Below, in pieces: positions 1 through 9,013 of a stretch of 47,597 nt of DNA. Source of the DNA: Candidatus Neomicrothrix sp. UBA2983 (GTDB lineage Bacteria; Actinomycetota; Acidimicrobiia; Acidimicrobiales; MedAcidi-G1). Position numbers and translations under genes: made by a program. The DNA lies in the NCBI GenBank assembly GCA_002346745.1, contig DEAL01000038.1:970-48566 (forward strand), in the 5' to 3' direction. How positions within the stretch are numbered: position 1 is the first letter of the stretch; each line of letters opens with the position of its first letter. The notes under the pieces are model-generated. The model searched no databases. It was not told the origin of the DNA and was given only the letters and a program-made list of their open reading frames with translations.

Positions 1-55
1 GCCATGACCGACCGGGCGGCGTTGCCAGTGCATAGGAAACAGATAGTGGGGCGGG

Positions 56-733
56 TCATCGGTCCTCCCCGGAACCGGCCTCCTGCGCCCGGGCCGGCAC
101 GGCCACGAAGAGCGCCTCGGCCTCCGCGGTCACCTTCGCACCATCGGTAACGGCACTTCCGTCTGCAGCGGCTGTCAGGCAACGGGCCCGGGCCACCAGG
201 CGCCTCCCTGAGTGGCGCACCACCCGGGCCTCAAACCGAAGGGCCACGTCCAAGGGCGTGGCCTCCCGGAACCGGATGGCCAACCGCGCCGTGACAGTCG
301 GGCCCATCTCGACCAGTGACGGCACCCCACTCAGAACGTCGTCGAACAGGCCGGCCAGGTAGCCGCCGTGCAGACGCTCTGGAGGACCCTCCCGTGACCG
401 GTCGAGGCGGACTGATCCGACCACGTACCAACCATCGTCGTCGACCTCGGTCGTCACTACCAACGGAGGGGCAAGCGGATTGGCCGGCCCCCGGAACAAG
501 CTGTGGTCAAATGCCTCGGCCCGCAGCCGTGCCTCGACCTCGGCATCGATCTCCGCTAGCGGTACCTCGTACCACCGCCGTCGCTCTGGTCCATCCAATG
601 CCTGGCGAGCGGCCGCCACCAGCGACCGGGCCTCAGCCACCGCATCGTTGGTTGGGGCCAGACGGTTCACGTCGGCCACCAGGGAACGCACCTCGTCGGC
701 CAGCGCCGCCCGATCCGCCCGGCCACCGGTCAT
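56..733 (-). CDS. PaaI-type hotdog thioesterase
   Basis: Predicted acyl-CoA thioesterase of 225 aa. The C-terminal ~130 residues form a hotdog domain, with the PaaI-like motif HGGYLAGLFDD near residues 122-132. The first ~70 residues look like a helical extension. It is the last visible gene of the minus-strand operon led by ipdA. Its ATG overlaps the stop of the upstream acyl-CoA dehydrogenase (ATGA), so the two are probably translationally coupled. From context I infer that it releases CoA from a pathway intermediate; the substrate cannot be read from sequence. Confidence 0.75.
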   Translation of the reverse strand: MTGGRADRAALADEVRSLVADVNRLAPTNDAVAEARSLVAAARQALDGPERRRWYEVPLAEIDAEVEARLRAEAFDHSLFRGPANPLAPPLVVTTEVDDDGWYVVGSVRLDRSREGPPERLHGGYLAGLFDDVLSGVPSLVEMGPTVTARLAIRFREATPLDVALRFEARVVRHSGRRLVARARCLTAAADGSAVTDGAKVTAEAEALFVAVPARAQEAGSGEDR

Positions 734-1815
734 GTTGCCGAGGTCCCCGACCCCGCAACCATCCCGAGATCAACGGCGACCCGTCGACGGTGACGGTGTG
801 CGTCGCCCCACGATGCCGACAACGCCCAGCCCCGCTTCAGCCAGAGTTGTAGGTCATGCTCGACCGTATAGCCGATGGCCCCGTGGCACTGCAGCGCCGA
901 GCGGCAGGCCAGGTCCACGGCATCGGACGCCATGGCCTTGGCCATCGACACCAGGGTCGATGGACCGGCTTCGCCGGTCACTCCCGGTGGGACGGTTCCC
1001 TCGGGCGCACGACCATTGGCCAGTGACCAGGCGGCCGCCTGCACAATGGGTCGAGCGAACTCCACGGCGATGGCGACGTTCGAGCAATGGTGCTTGACAG
1101 CCTGGTTAACACCAACCGGGCGGCCAAACTGCTCGCGCTCGGCTACGTAGGTCACCGTGAGGTCCAGCAGACGCTGGGCCACCCCCACGGCCTGGGCTGC
1201 CGAAGCCCAGGCCCCCCGGTCCCACAGGGCGGTCACCGCCGTCGGATCATCCGACACCAGGGTCGCGTCCGAGACCTCGACGGTGACCTCCGTCAGGCGC
1301 CGCGCACCATCGAGGCTCTCAACGGGTCGACCGGAGACCGAAGCAGCCGGCACGGCGTGGACCGCCCCGTCCAGGGCTAGCACCACCAGGTCGGCACAGT
1401 CGCCGGCTAGGACTAGAGGGCCACTAGAGGTATCGGCCGGCGAACCGGCGGTCAGCACCGCCGAACCATCGGCCGCCCGTCCCAGCCAATCATCACATAC
1501 CGACGACGGCGCTAGGTCACGCAGCATGGGAACCGCCACCGCCGAGTGCTCGGCCACCGGGCCCGGGCAGGCCGCCCGACCCAGTTCCTCCAGCAACAGC
1601 ACCTGGTCGACCTCGTCCATCCCGAGACCACCATGTGCCTCGGGAACGGTCAGGCCTAGCACGCCGATACCAGCCAGGCTCTCCCACAGACCGTCGACCG
1701 CTCCTGTTGGGTCCTCCCACGAGGACCGGACGGCGGCCGGCGAGCAAACGTCGTCGAGGACGTCGCGCAGCGTCTCGGCAAACAGTAAACGGTCACCTCC
1801 CAGTGTGAAGTCCAT
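730..1815 (-). CDS. acyl-CoA dehydrogenase, short partner subunit
   Basis: FAD-dependent acyl-CoA dehydrogenase family, 361 aa from the ATG at 1815. Recognisable parts are the N-terminal helical domain, the REQFGRPVGVNQAVKH signature near residue 230 and the C-terminal CHGAIGYTVEHDLQLWLKR segment. The last type is common in subunits of the heteromeric dehydrogenases of actinobacterial steroid catabolism. It lies 11 bp downstream of a second, longer acyl-CoA dehydrogenase, and the two probably form one alpha2beta2 enzyme (inference). The ATG was chosen because it starts the conserved MDFTLGGD N-terminus; the upstream extension is not protein-like. Confidence 0.8.
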   Translation of the reverse strand: MDFTLGGDRLLFAETLRDVLDDVCSPAAVRSSWEDPTGAVDGLWESLAGIGVLGLTVPEAHGGLGMDEVDQVLLLEELGRAACPGPVAEHSAVAVPMLRDLAPSSVCDDWLGRAADGSAVLTAGSPADTSSGPLVLAGDCADLVVLALDGAVHAVPAASVSGRPVESLDGARRLTEVTVEVSDATLVSDDPTAVTALWDRGAWASAAQAVGVAQRLLDLTVTYVAEREQFGRPVGVNQAVKHHCSNVAIAVEFARPIVQAAAWSLANGRAPEGTVPPGVTGEAGPSTLVSMAKAMASDAVDLACRSALQCHGAIGYTVEHDLQLWLKRGWALSASWGDAHRHRRRVAVDLGMVAGSGTSAT

Positions 1816-1826
1816 GGTGATTCCCG

Positions 1827-2996
1827 CTACTTCCGGGGAAGGCCGAGCAGTCGTTCGGCGATGATGTTGCGCTGGATCTCGTTGGTGCCGGCGTAGATCG
1901 GCCCCGAGAGGCTGAATAGGTAGCCCGACATCCAGCCCTGACCGTGCTGACCCGCTTGGTGGGCCGAATCGACCAGTTCGCCCCGTTCTCCTAGCAGTCG
2001 GAGGGCCGTGGCGTGCAGTTCGACGTCTAGTTCGGACCAGAAGACCTTCCCGAGCGACGAGGCGGCACCAAGTTCGCCTCCACCGGACAGGTGGGCGGCC
2101 GTCCGGTAGGTCTGCCAGCGGTAGGCCTGTGCACCGGTCCATGCCCGGACCACCTCGTCCAGCAGACCTTCATCAGCGGTTCCAGCCTCAATGAGATCTC
2201 GATAGAGGTCGGCCAACCGGTCGGCGGCAGCCAGAAACCGTCCCGGCGCCCGGAGGTTCAGGCCCCGTTCGCTGGACGTGGTGGCCATGGCTACATTCCA
2301 GCCCTCGCCCTCCGCGCCTAGCAGGTTCGACTCGTGCACCCGGCAACCGTCGAAGAACACCTCGGCAAAGGCCGGCTCACCGTCAAGGCGTCCTACCGGG
2401 CGGCGATCTAGGCCGTCGGCGTCGGTGGGCACCAGCAGGTATGAGAGGCCGCGATGGCGCTGGGAGTCAGGCTCGGTCCGCACGATGCAGAACAGCCAGT
2501 CGGCCCATGCGCCACGCGAGCACCAGGTTTTCTGTCCGTCGAGCACGAACCACTCGCCGTCCCGGACGGCCTTGGTGGAAATGGAGGCCAGGTCGCTTCC
2601 CGAATCGGGCTCGGACCAGCCCTGGGCCCAGATCTCGTCGCCGGCGGCCATCGGCCGCATGAAGCGCTCGTGCTGCTCCGGTGTGCCGTAGGCGAACAGG
2701 GTGGGGCCGAGCAGCGTGATGCCGTTGGTGTTGACCCGCCCCGGTGCGCCCGAGCGGTAGTACTCCTCCTCGAACAGCAGCCACTCGACGAGTCCGACCT
2801 CGCGTCCGCCGTACGCCTCGGGCCAGTTGACGACCGACCATCCGGCGTCGAACAGGATCCGTTCCCACCCCCGGTGGGCCTCGAATCCCTCGGGGGTGTC
2901 CATGGGCGGCAGGGGCTCGGCGGGGATGTTCTCCGCCAGCCAGGTACGGACTTCGTCGCGGAAGTCGCGCTGGTCGGCGGTGAAGCGCAGGTCCAA
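1827..2996 (-). CDS. acyl-CoA dehydrogenase (FadE30-like)
   Basis: Acyl-CoA dehydrogenase of 389 aa. The flavin-binding region has WSEPDSGSDLAS, and the C-terminus YAGTNEIQRNIIAERLLGLP closely resembles M. tuberculosis FadE30 (Rv3560c) as I recall it. At the usual catalytic Glu position (YEGT in MCAD-type enzymes) there is Ala, as in subunits of heteromeric FadE complexes. The start chosen is TTG at 2996, giving LDLRFTADQRDF, with GGGAG about 11 nt upstream; no ATG suits the conserved N-terminus. It follows ipdC by only 5 bp. Likely role: dehydrogenation of a steroid CD-ring CoA thioester. Confidence 0.78.
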   Translation of the reverse strand: MDLRFTADQRDFRDEVRTWLAENIPAEPLPPMDTPEGFEAHRGWERILFDAGWSVVNWPEAYGGREVGLVEWLLFEEEYYRSGAPGRVNTNGITLLGPTLFAYGTPEQHERFMRPMAAGDEIWAQGWSEPDSGSDLASISTKAVRDGEWFVLDGQKTWCSRGAWADWLFCIVRTEPDSQRHRGLSYLLVPTDADGLDRRPVGRLDGEPAFAEVFFDGCRVHESNLLGAEGEGWNVAMATTSSERGLNLRAPGRFLAAADRLADLYRDLIEAGTADEGLLDEVVRAWTGAQAYRWQTYRTAAHLSGGGELGAASSLGKVFWSELDVELHATALRLLGERGELVDSAHQAGQHGQGWMSGYLFSLSGPIYAGTNEIQRNIIAERLLGLPRK

Positions 2997-3001
2997 GGCG
3001 C

Positions 3002-4078
3002 TCAGTCTCCCGCTCCGCAGAGGCGGTCGAGGGCGGCGGAGGCCTCGGCGAGGATGCGCTCCACGAGTTCGGCGACGGAGGGCAACTCGTCGATGGCGCC
3101 CACGCCCTGGCCGGTGGGGAGGATGCCGACCTCGGTGCGTCCCTCGACCATGGTGGCCCGGGTCAGCATGGGGGCGTTGGCGGCGAGGGCGACCTGCCCC
3201 CAGGTGAGGTCCTGGGAACGCTTCATGCGGAGGCCCTCGGCGACGAGCGCCCGCAGCGGGGTGCCGGTGAGCCGGCGGAAGCGCAGGGCGTTGGCGGCGG
3301 CCCGGGGGAAGCGGGTGAGGCGGGCGGCCTCGAGGCGGCGGACCATGTCGGTGGCGACGACCCGCTGGGGGGCACCGTCGATGGCGGTCGTGACGACGGT
3401 GCCGTTGGCGGGGGTGGCGAGGTACTCGGCCTTGACGTTGTCGGGGACGCTGCTGTCGCTCGTGAGCAGGAAGCGGGTGCCCATGGCGATCCCGGCGGCG
3501 CCCCAGGCCAACGCCCCGGCCAGTCCGCGTCCGTCGACGATGCCGCCGGCGGCGATGACGGGGAGGTCGACGGCGTCGATCACCTGGGGCACGAGCACGC
3601 CGGTGGGGACGGCACCGGTGTGGCCGCCGCCCTCGGCGCCCTGGGCGATGACGGCGTCGACGCCCCATTCGGCGACCTTCTCGGCGTGGCGGCGGGCCCC
3701 GATGGTGGGGATGGCGACGAGGCCGGCCTCCCTGCAGCGGGCGACGGTGGCCGGACCGGGTGCCTGGGCGAAGGAAGCCACCCTCACCTCGGCGGTGATG
3801 AGGTGCTCGATGCGCCGGTCGATGTCGTCGACGTCGGTGCGGAGGTTGACGCCGAAGGGGGCGTCGGTGCCGGCCCGGACCTCGTCGATGGCGGCGACCA
3901 TCTCGTCGAAGGTCATGGTGGCCGAGGCGAGGATGCCGAGGCCGCCGGCCTCGGCCGTGGCGGTGGCGAGCCGCGGTCCGGCCACCCAGCCCATGCCGGT
4001 CTGGACGATCGGGTGCCGGACGCCGACCAGGTCGCAGAGCCGGGTGTGGAGGCGCGGATCGTCGGGCATGTCGGTCAC
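3002..4078 (-). CDS. ipdC: IpdC-like flavin enzyme (nitronate monooxygenase family)
   Basis: 358-aa TIM-barrel flavoprotein of the nitronate monooxygenase/enoyl reductase-like family. HPIVQTGMGWVAG at the N-terminus, GGLGILASATMT, the FMN-phosphate loop QGAEGGGHTG and AAGGIVDGRGLA match the pattern of mycobacterial IpdC (Rv3553). IpdC acts in opening of the last steroid rings. The start is GTG at 4078, ten bases after the ipdB stop. Order and strand are ipdA-ipdB-ipdC as in mycobacteria, which makes this more specific than a generic nitronate monooxygenase call. Confidence 0.85.
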   Translation of the reverse strand: MTDMPDDPRLHTRLCDLVGVRHPIVQTGMGWVAGPRLATATAEAGGLGILASATMTFDEMVAAIDEVRAGTDAPFGVNLRTDVDDIDRRIEHLITAEVRVASFAQAPGPATVARCREAGLVAIPTIGARRHAEKVAEWGVDAVIAQGAEGGGHTGAVPTGVLVPQVIDAVDLPVIAAGGIVDGRGLAGALAWGAAGIAMGTRFLLTSDSSVPDNVKAEYLATPANGTVVTTAIDGAPQRVVATDMVRRLEAARLTRFPRAAANALRFRRLTGTPLRALVAEGLRMKRSQDLTWGQVALAANAPMLTRATMVEGRTEVGILPTGQGVGAIDELPSVAELVERILAEASAALDRLCGAGD

Positions 4079-4088
4079 CGGGCCCGCC

Positions 4089-4858
4089 TCAGCGGAACTC
4101 GGCCTTGCGCAGGCCGCGCGGGTCGAGGACCTCGCGGATGAGGTGCAGTTCCTCGTCGGTCGGGAGCCGGCTCTCGGGGACGTCGTCGGGGACGAGCAGT
4201 TCGAAGCCGGTGGCCTCGACGACCTCGCCGACGGTGACCCCGGGGTGCACCGAGACCAGCTGCATGCGGTGCTCGTCGTTGCGGAAGTCGAACACGCCGA
4301 GGTTGGACACCACCCGGCGGATCTCGTGGTTGTGGCGCACGAATGCCGAGAGTTCGGCGACCCGGTCGTAGCCGGGTCCGGAGACGACGTCGACGCTGGG
4401 CACGAAGGAGCGGGTCGAGTGGTTGGGCACCCAGTAGGAGGTGGTGTGGTTGACGAGGTTGCCGGGGGCGCCGCGCAGGCCGAGCAGCTGGGCCTTGGGC
4501 TGTCGCCAGTCGCCGATGGCGGCCAGGTTCTGGTTGCCGTGGGCGTCGATCTGGCTGGCGCCCATGACGACGTGGCGGCGGCCGGACCAGACGATGTCGA
4601 AGACGTCCCGGTACGGCATCCAGGCCTCGACGAGGCGGGGGGCGTCGTCGTCGCCGACGGGCAGGACGTTGGAGGCCAGCACCGAGATGGCGTCGGTCAT
4701 GACCATGTCGGGCTCGAAGGTGGCCCGGGCGAGGCGGCCGCCGATGATCGGTGTGGTCCCGATGGGGTTGCAGAGGATCTCGCCGTCGCCCCGGAAGGCC
4801 TCGGCCATGGCGACGGCGCAGACCTCGTCAATGGTGGGGTCGATGGTGGCGTCGGTGC

Positions 4859-4862
<4 letters not shown>
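4089..4862 (-). CDS. ipdB: COCHEA-CoA hydrolase beta subunit IpdB
   Basis: 257-aa CoA-transferase family I beta-type subunit. In mycobacteria IpdAB is a hydrolase, not a transferase, that opens the last (C/D) ring CoA thioester of cholesterol. Family features seen are RRHVVMGASQIDAHGNQN, the segment RGAPGNLVNHTTSYWVPNH, SNLGVFDF and the C-terminal LPTDEELHLIREVLDP. These match my recollection of Rv3552 closely. The GTG start overlaps the ipdA stop by 4 bp (GTGA), so the subunits are coupled. Confidence 0.88.
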
Positions 4863-5737
<875 letters not shown>

Positions 5738-5744
5738 AGCGTCG

Positions 5745-5774
5745 ACGCTACGCGTGGAGGCCGCCCGCCCACAA
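5745..5774 (-). promoter_or_regulatory. predicted leaderless promoter of ipdA operon
   Basis: Minus strand: TTGTGG (5774-5769), 18-nt spacer, TAGCGT (5750-5745), then 7 nt to the ATG at 5737. The same -35 and spacing occur before the ilvB leader peptide. Confidence 0.55.
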
Positions 5775-5776
5775 AC

Positions 5777-5791
5777 CTGACATACCGTCAG
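5777..5791. promoter_or_regulatory. operator CTGAC-N5-GTCAG, copy 1
   Basis: CTGACATACCGTCAG, a perfect 5-bp inverted repeat around 5 nt. It lies between divergent ipdA (40 bp away) and the SDR gene at 5947, 2 bp upstream of the predicted ipdA -35. Read on the minus strand (CTGACGGTATGTCAG) it differs at one base from the copy at 14344. Arm length and symmetry suggest a TetR-type repressor; the protein is not in this window. Confidence 0.7.
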
Positions 5792-5934
5792 AAAACGTGA
5801 ACCTCGTCACCCCGACGTCAGGACTTCCGCTCCCGATGCCGCCGCACGCCCGGAGGATCGATCGATCGGAGGACACATCCATGCGCATACCCTGCGCGAG
5901 CCGGCCCACACACGGGCGGCGGCGGGGGCGGGGC

Positions 5935-5940
5935 TAGCGT
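5935..5940 (+). promoter_or_regulatory. predicted -10 for leaderless SDR gene
   Basis: TAGCGT, 6 nt before the GTG at 5947. No Shine-Dalgarno sequence and no clear -35. Confidence 0.45.
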
Positions 5941-5946
5941 GCGGGC

Positions 5947-6720
5947 GTGGACTCCCCCCTCGACTTCGCCGGCAGGGCCGTGCTCGTCACCGGCGGCACC
6001 CGAGGCCTGGGGCGGGTCATCTGCCGCACGTTCCTCGACGCCGGCGCCGACGTGGCCACCTGCGCCCGCAGCGCCCCCGACGAGCCGGTCACGTCGACCG
6101 ACGGCACCCGGGCCGCCACCTTCGTGGCCGCCGACGTCCGCGACGCCGACCAGGTCCAGGCGGTGGTCGACGCCGCCGTGGCCGCCCACGGGCGCCTCGA
6201 CGTGCTCGTCAACAACGCCGGGGGCGCCCCACCTGCCGACACCGACGCCTCGATGGGGTTCCACGAGAAGGTCATCGCCCTCAACCTGACCGCCGCCCTG
6301 GCGTTCAGCCGGGCTGCCCACGGCGCCCTGGCGGAGGGTGACGGCGGCGTGATCCTCAACATCTCGTCGGTCTCGGGCACCCGCACCAACCCGGGAGGCG
6401 CCGCCTACGGGGCTGCAAAGGCCGGCCTCGCCAACCTGGGTCGCACCCTCGCCCACGAGTGGGGGCCCGCCGTGCGGGTCGTCACGGTCACGGTCGGCAT
6501 GATCGTCACCGACGAGGCCGCCGCCTTCTACGGCGACGCCGGGCGCCGGGAGGCCATCGGCGGGCTGCTGGCGGCGGGCCGCATGGGCGAGCCGGAGGAC
6601 GTGGCCGACATGTGCCTGGTGCTGGCGTCGCCGCTGGCCCGCTGGGTCACCGGCACCGAGGTCGAGGTGCACGGCGGCGACGAGCGGCCGGGCTACCTGG
6701 ACGCCCTCGCCGACGACTGA
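5947..6720 (+). CDS. short-chain dehydrogenase, Rv3549c-like
   Basis: 257-aa SDR with the cofactor loop GGTRGLGR, NNAGG, catalytic Ser in SSVSG and YGAAK. The C-terminal VTGTEVEVHGGDERPGYL and the GMIVTDEAAAFYGDA segment resemble Rv3549c of the mycobacterial KstR2 regulon (from memory), which lies beside ipdA there too. It is transcribed divergently from ipdA across the CTGAC palindrome. The GTG start is chosen from the protein and the TAGCGT box 6 nt upstream. It probably oxidises or reduces a hydroxy/keto CD-ring intermediate; exact step unknown. Confidence 0.82.
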   Translation: MDSPLDFAGRAVLVTGGTRGLGRVICRTFLDAGADVATCARSAPDEPVTSTDGTRAATFVAADVRDADQVQAVVDAAVAAHGRLDVLVNNAGGAPPADTDASMGFHEKVIALNLTAALAFSRAAHGALAEGDGGVILNISSVSGTRTNPGGAAYGAAKAGLANLGRTLAHEWGPAVRVVTVTVGMIVTDEAAAFYGDAGRREAIGGLLAAGRMGEPEDVADMCLVLASPLARWVTGTEVEVHGGDERPGYLDALADD

Positions 6721-6728
6721 GCACGCCC

Positions 6729-7241
6729 GTGCCGCCGATCCACTGCTGGCGCTCCCCCAAGGTGGAGGTCCGCGACGGCGCCCTGGCCGGCAAGGGCGTG
6801 TTCGCCGTCGAGCCCATCGCCGCCGGCGAGGTCGTGGCGGTCAAGGCCGGCCACATCGTGGACCGGGAGGAGGTGTGGCGCCTCACCGCCGAGATCGGCG
6901 ACCAGAGCCTCCAGATCGATGACGACCTCTACCTCTCGCCCCGTACGGCCGAGGAGGTCGACCAGACCGCCATCCGCATCAACCACTCGTGCGACGCCAA
7001 CGTGGGCTTCCGCGGCCAGGTCATCTACGTGGCCATGCGGGACATCGCCGTCGACGAGGAGCTCTGCCACGACTACGCCATGGACCGCACCGACGACTAC
7101 CGGCTGGAGTGCCGCTGTGGCGCCGACGTGTGCCGGGGCGTGGTGACGGGTGCCGACTGGCGCCTTCCGGAGGTGCAGGCGCGCTACGCCGGCTTCTTCC
7201 TCGAGTACGTGGCCGCCAAGATCGCGGCGCTGGGGGGCTAG
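6729..7241 (+). CDS. bacterial SET-domain protein
   Basis: 170-aa SET-domain protein, a predicted lysine methyltransferase. It has the N-terminal GKGVFAVEPIAAGEVV, the SAM-site motif RINHSCDANVGF, the HDYAM tyrosine segment and a post-SET-like cysteine cluster CRCGADVC. The GTG start is 8 bp after the SDR stop, so the two are co-transcribed. The target is unknown. Its stop codon overlaps that of the convergent small gene inside one CTAG. Confidence 0.75.
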   Translation: MPPIHCWRSPKVEVRDGALAGKGVFAVEPIAAGEVVAVKAGHIVDREEVWRLTAEIGDQSLQIDDDLYLSPRTAEEVDQTAIRINHSCDANVGFRGQVIYVAMRDIAVDEELCHDYAMDRTDDYRLECRCGADVCRGVVTGADWRLPEVQARYAGFFLEYVAAKIAALGG

Positions 7242-7501
7242 CGGCCGGGATCCTCGCCGATCTCGGCCAGGGCGTCCCGGACGGCGCCCCGCAGGCGGCG
7301 GGCGATGTCGGGTGAGAGGTGGGCCACCAGTCCCTGGCCGGGGCGGCCGACCTCCTCGACGGTGAGGATGACCCGGGGCTCGGCGTCGGCGTAGTCGTCG
7401 CTGATGGCAACCGCCCACGAGATCGGCGTGAGCTCGTCGTCCTCGTAGTCGGGTGGGTAGTCGGCGGCGTCGAAGGGGTAGTCGTCGATGGAGCGGCGCA
7501 T
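7238..7501 (-). CDS. small acidic conserved-looking hypothetical protein
   Basis: 87-aa protein of unknown function, not recognised. It has an acidic Tyr/Asp-rich N-terminus (residues 1-20), then a compact predicted alpha/beta segment ending LRGAVRDALAEIGED. The ATG at 7501 is preferred over one 21 nt upstream because CACACT lies 6 nt before it, as in other leaderless starts here. It converges on the SET gene with a 4-bp overlap. Confidence 0.5.
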   Translation of the reverse strand: MRRSIDDYPFDAADYPPDYEDDELTPISWAVAISDDYADAEPRVILTVEEVGRPGQGLVAHLSPDIARRLRGAVRDALAEIGEDPGR

Positions 7502-7561
7502 CCCGACAGTGTGCCAGCGCACGCCGCAACCCTAAATATGACTAATCCGATCAGGTTTCTG

Positions 7562-7590
7562 TTGATTCGGCGGGTCGCCCTCTGTAGGTT
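7562..7590 (+). promoter_or_regulatory. predicted cysH operon promoter
   Basis: TTGATT (7562-7567), 17-nt spacer, TAGGTT (7585-7590), implying a leader of roughly 45-50 nt before the ATG at 7644. No convincing operator was recognised. Confidence 0.5.
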
Positions 7591-7643
7591 GGTCTCCAAT
7601 CCCGACCGATTCACTCAGGTTTCCACCACCCCTCCTCCACCCG

Positions 7644-8339
7644 ATGGCCAACACCACCGCCACCCCCGTGCTCCTGCGCCGCCCGGCCGCCCTGACTTCG
7701 GCCGAGGTCGCCGCGCTGAACGGGCGCTTCGAGGCGGCCCACCCCACCGAGGTCATCTGCTGGGCGGTCGAGGCCTTCGGTGACGACCTCTGCCTCACCA
7801 CCTCCTTCTCCGACACCCTGCTCGTCGACCTGGCGGTGGCCGTCGACCCCGACATCGAGGTGGTTTTCCTCGACACGGGACTCCACTTCGCCGAGACCCT
7901 CGACACCTTGCGCCGGGCGATGGTCCGCTACGAGTTGCACCTCCGGGTCGAACGTCCCGACGAGAGCGCCCCCGACCTGTTTGCGGTCGCCACCGAGGCC
8001 TGCTGCGCCGCCCGGAAGGTGGCCCCCCTCGACCGTGCCCTCGCCGGGAGGCGGGCCTGGCTGTCCGGCATGCGACGCGACGACCACGCCGGCCGGTCCG
8101 ACACGCCGATCGTCCAGATCGACCGCCGGGGCCTCGTCAAGGTGAACCCCCTCGCCGCCTGGCCGGCCAGCGAGGCCGAGGCCTACGCCACCGAACGCGA
8201 CATCGTGCTAAACCCACTCATCGCCGAGGGCTACGCATCCATAGGTTGCTGGCCTTGCACCCAGCGCCCGACCGACGACGACGCCCGCAGCGGCCGCTGG
8301 GCCGGTAGCACCAGGCAGGAATGCGGCATCCACCGGTGA
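7644..8339 (+). CDS. cysH: assimilatory adenylyl-sulfate (APS) reductase
   Basis: 231-aa reductase that uses thioredoxin-type electrons to convert adenylyl sulfate to sulfite. The 4Fe-4S cysteine set typical of APS rather than PAPS reductases is present: C120-C121, and C202/C205 in CWPC. The catalytic C227 is in the C-terminal ECGIH. TTSFSDTLLVDL and VVFLDTGLHFAET form the nucleotide-binding core. It is the first gene of a four-gene sulfur operon; its stop overlaps the next start (GTGA). Confidence 0.9.
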   Translation: MANTTATPVLLRRPAALTSAEVAALNGRFEAAHPTEVICWAVEAFGDDLCLTTSFSDTLLVDLAVAVDPDIEVVFLDTGLHFAETLDTLRRAMVRYELHLRVERPDESAPDLFAVATEACCAARKVAPLDRALAGRRAWLSGMRRDDHAGRSDTPIVQIDRRGLVKVNPLAAWPASEAEAYATERDIVLNPLIAEGYASIGCWPCTQRPTDDDARSGRWAGSTRQECGIHR

Positions 8340-9013
8340 GCAGCCACCCCTATCCCGTGAACCTGGACCTCGTGGGCCGCAGCGCGCTCGTGGTCGGGGC
8401 CGGCGCCGTGGCCGCCCGCAAGGTCCACGGCCTGCTAGCCGCCGGCGCCCGGGTCACCGTGGTCGCCCCCGAGGCCGTCCCCGAACTGGCCGAGGCCAAC
8501 GACGACGGCCGCATCCGCTGGCACCAGCGCACCTACCGGCGGGGCGAAGTGGCCTCCTACCGCCTGGCCGTGGCCGCCACCGACGACGTCGGCGTCAACG
8601 GGCAGGTCTACTGGGACGCCGAGGCCGCCGGCGTGTGGCTCAACGCCGCCGACGACCCCGAGCGCTGCTCGTTCACCCTCCCGGCCGTGGTCCGGCGGGA
8701 CGACCTCCAGGTGGCGGTCTCGACCAACGGCCGCTCCCCCGCCGTGGCCGCCTGGCTGCGCCGCAACCTCGAGGCGACCATCGGACCCGAGCACGCCGCC
8801 CTGCTGGCCCTCGCCGCCGAGGTGCGCGAGGACCTGCGGGCCGAGGCCGGCACCACCGAGACGCCCGACTGGGAGGTCGCCCTCGACGACGACCTGCTCG
8901 ACCTGCTCCGGTCCGGCGACGTCGACGGTGCCCGCCTGCGGCTGCGCCGTGCCCTCGGCCTCCCCGAACTCGAGCCCGAACTCGAGCCGAAACTGGAAGG
9001 GGCGTCCTCGTGA
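8336..9013 (+). CDS. precorrin-2 dehydrogenase / sirohydrochlorin ferrochelatase domain
   Basis: 225-aa protein matching the N-terminal (Met8/CysG-B) half of siroheme synthase: NLDLVGRSALVVGAGAVAARK is the NAD-binding loop, followed by AATDD and NAADDPERCSFTLPA. It would oxidise precorrin-2 to sirohydrochlorin and may insert iron to make siroheme. The GTG at 8336 is chosen for the 4-bp overlap with cysH; an in-frame ATG lies 15 nt upstream. The methyltransferase half is a separate gene immediately downstream. Confidence 0.85.
   Translation: MSSHPYPVNLDLVGRSALVVGAGAVAARKVHGLLAAGARVTVVAPEAVPELAEANDDGRIRWHQRTYRRGEVASYRLAVAATDDVGVNGQVYWDAEAAGVWLNAADDPERCSFTLPAVVRRDDLQVAVSTNGRSPAVAAWLRRNLEATIGPEHAALLALAAEVREDLRAEAGTTETPDWEVALDDDLLDLLRSGDVDGARLRLRRALGLPELEPELEPKLEGASS

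Noticed and set aside
5850..5866. GATCGATCGATC stretch between ipdA and the SDR gene as an operator
   Set aside because: Short tandem of a self-complementary tetramer, not repeated elsewhere in the window and not placed next to a promoter box.
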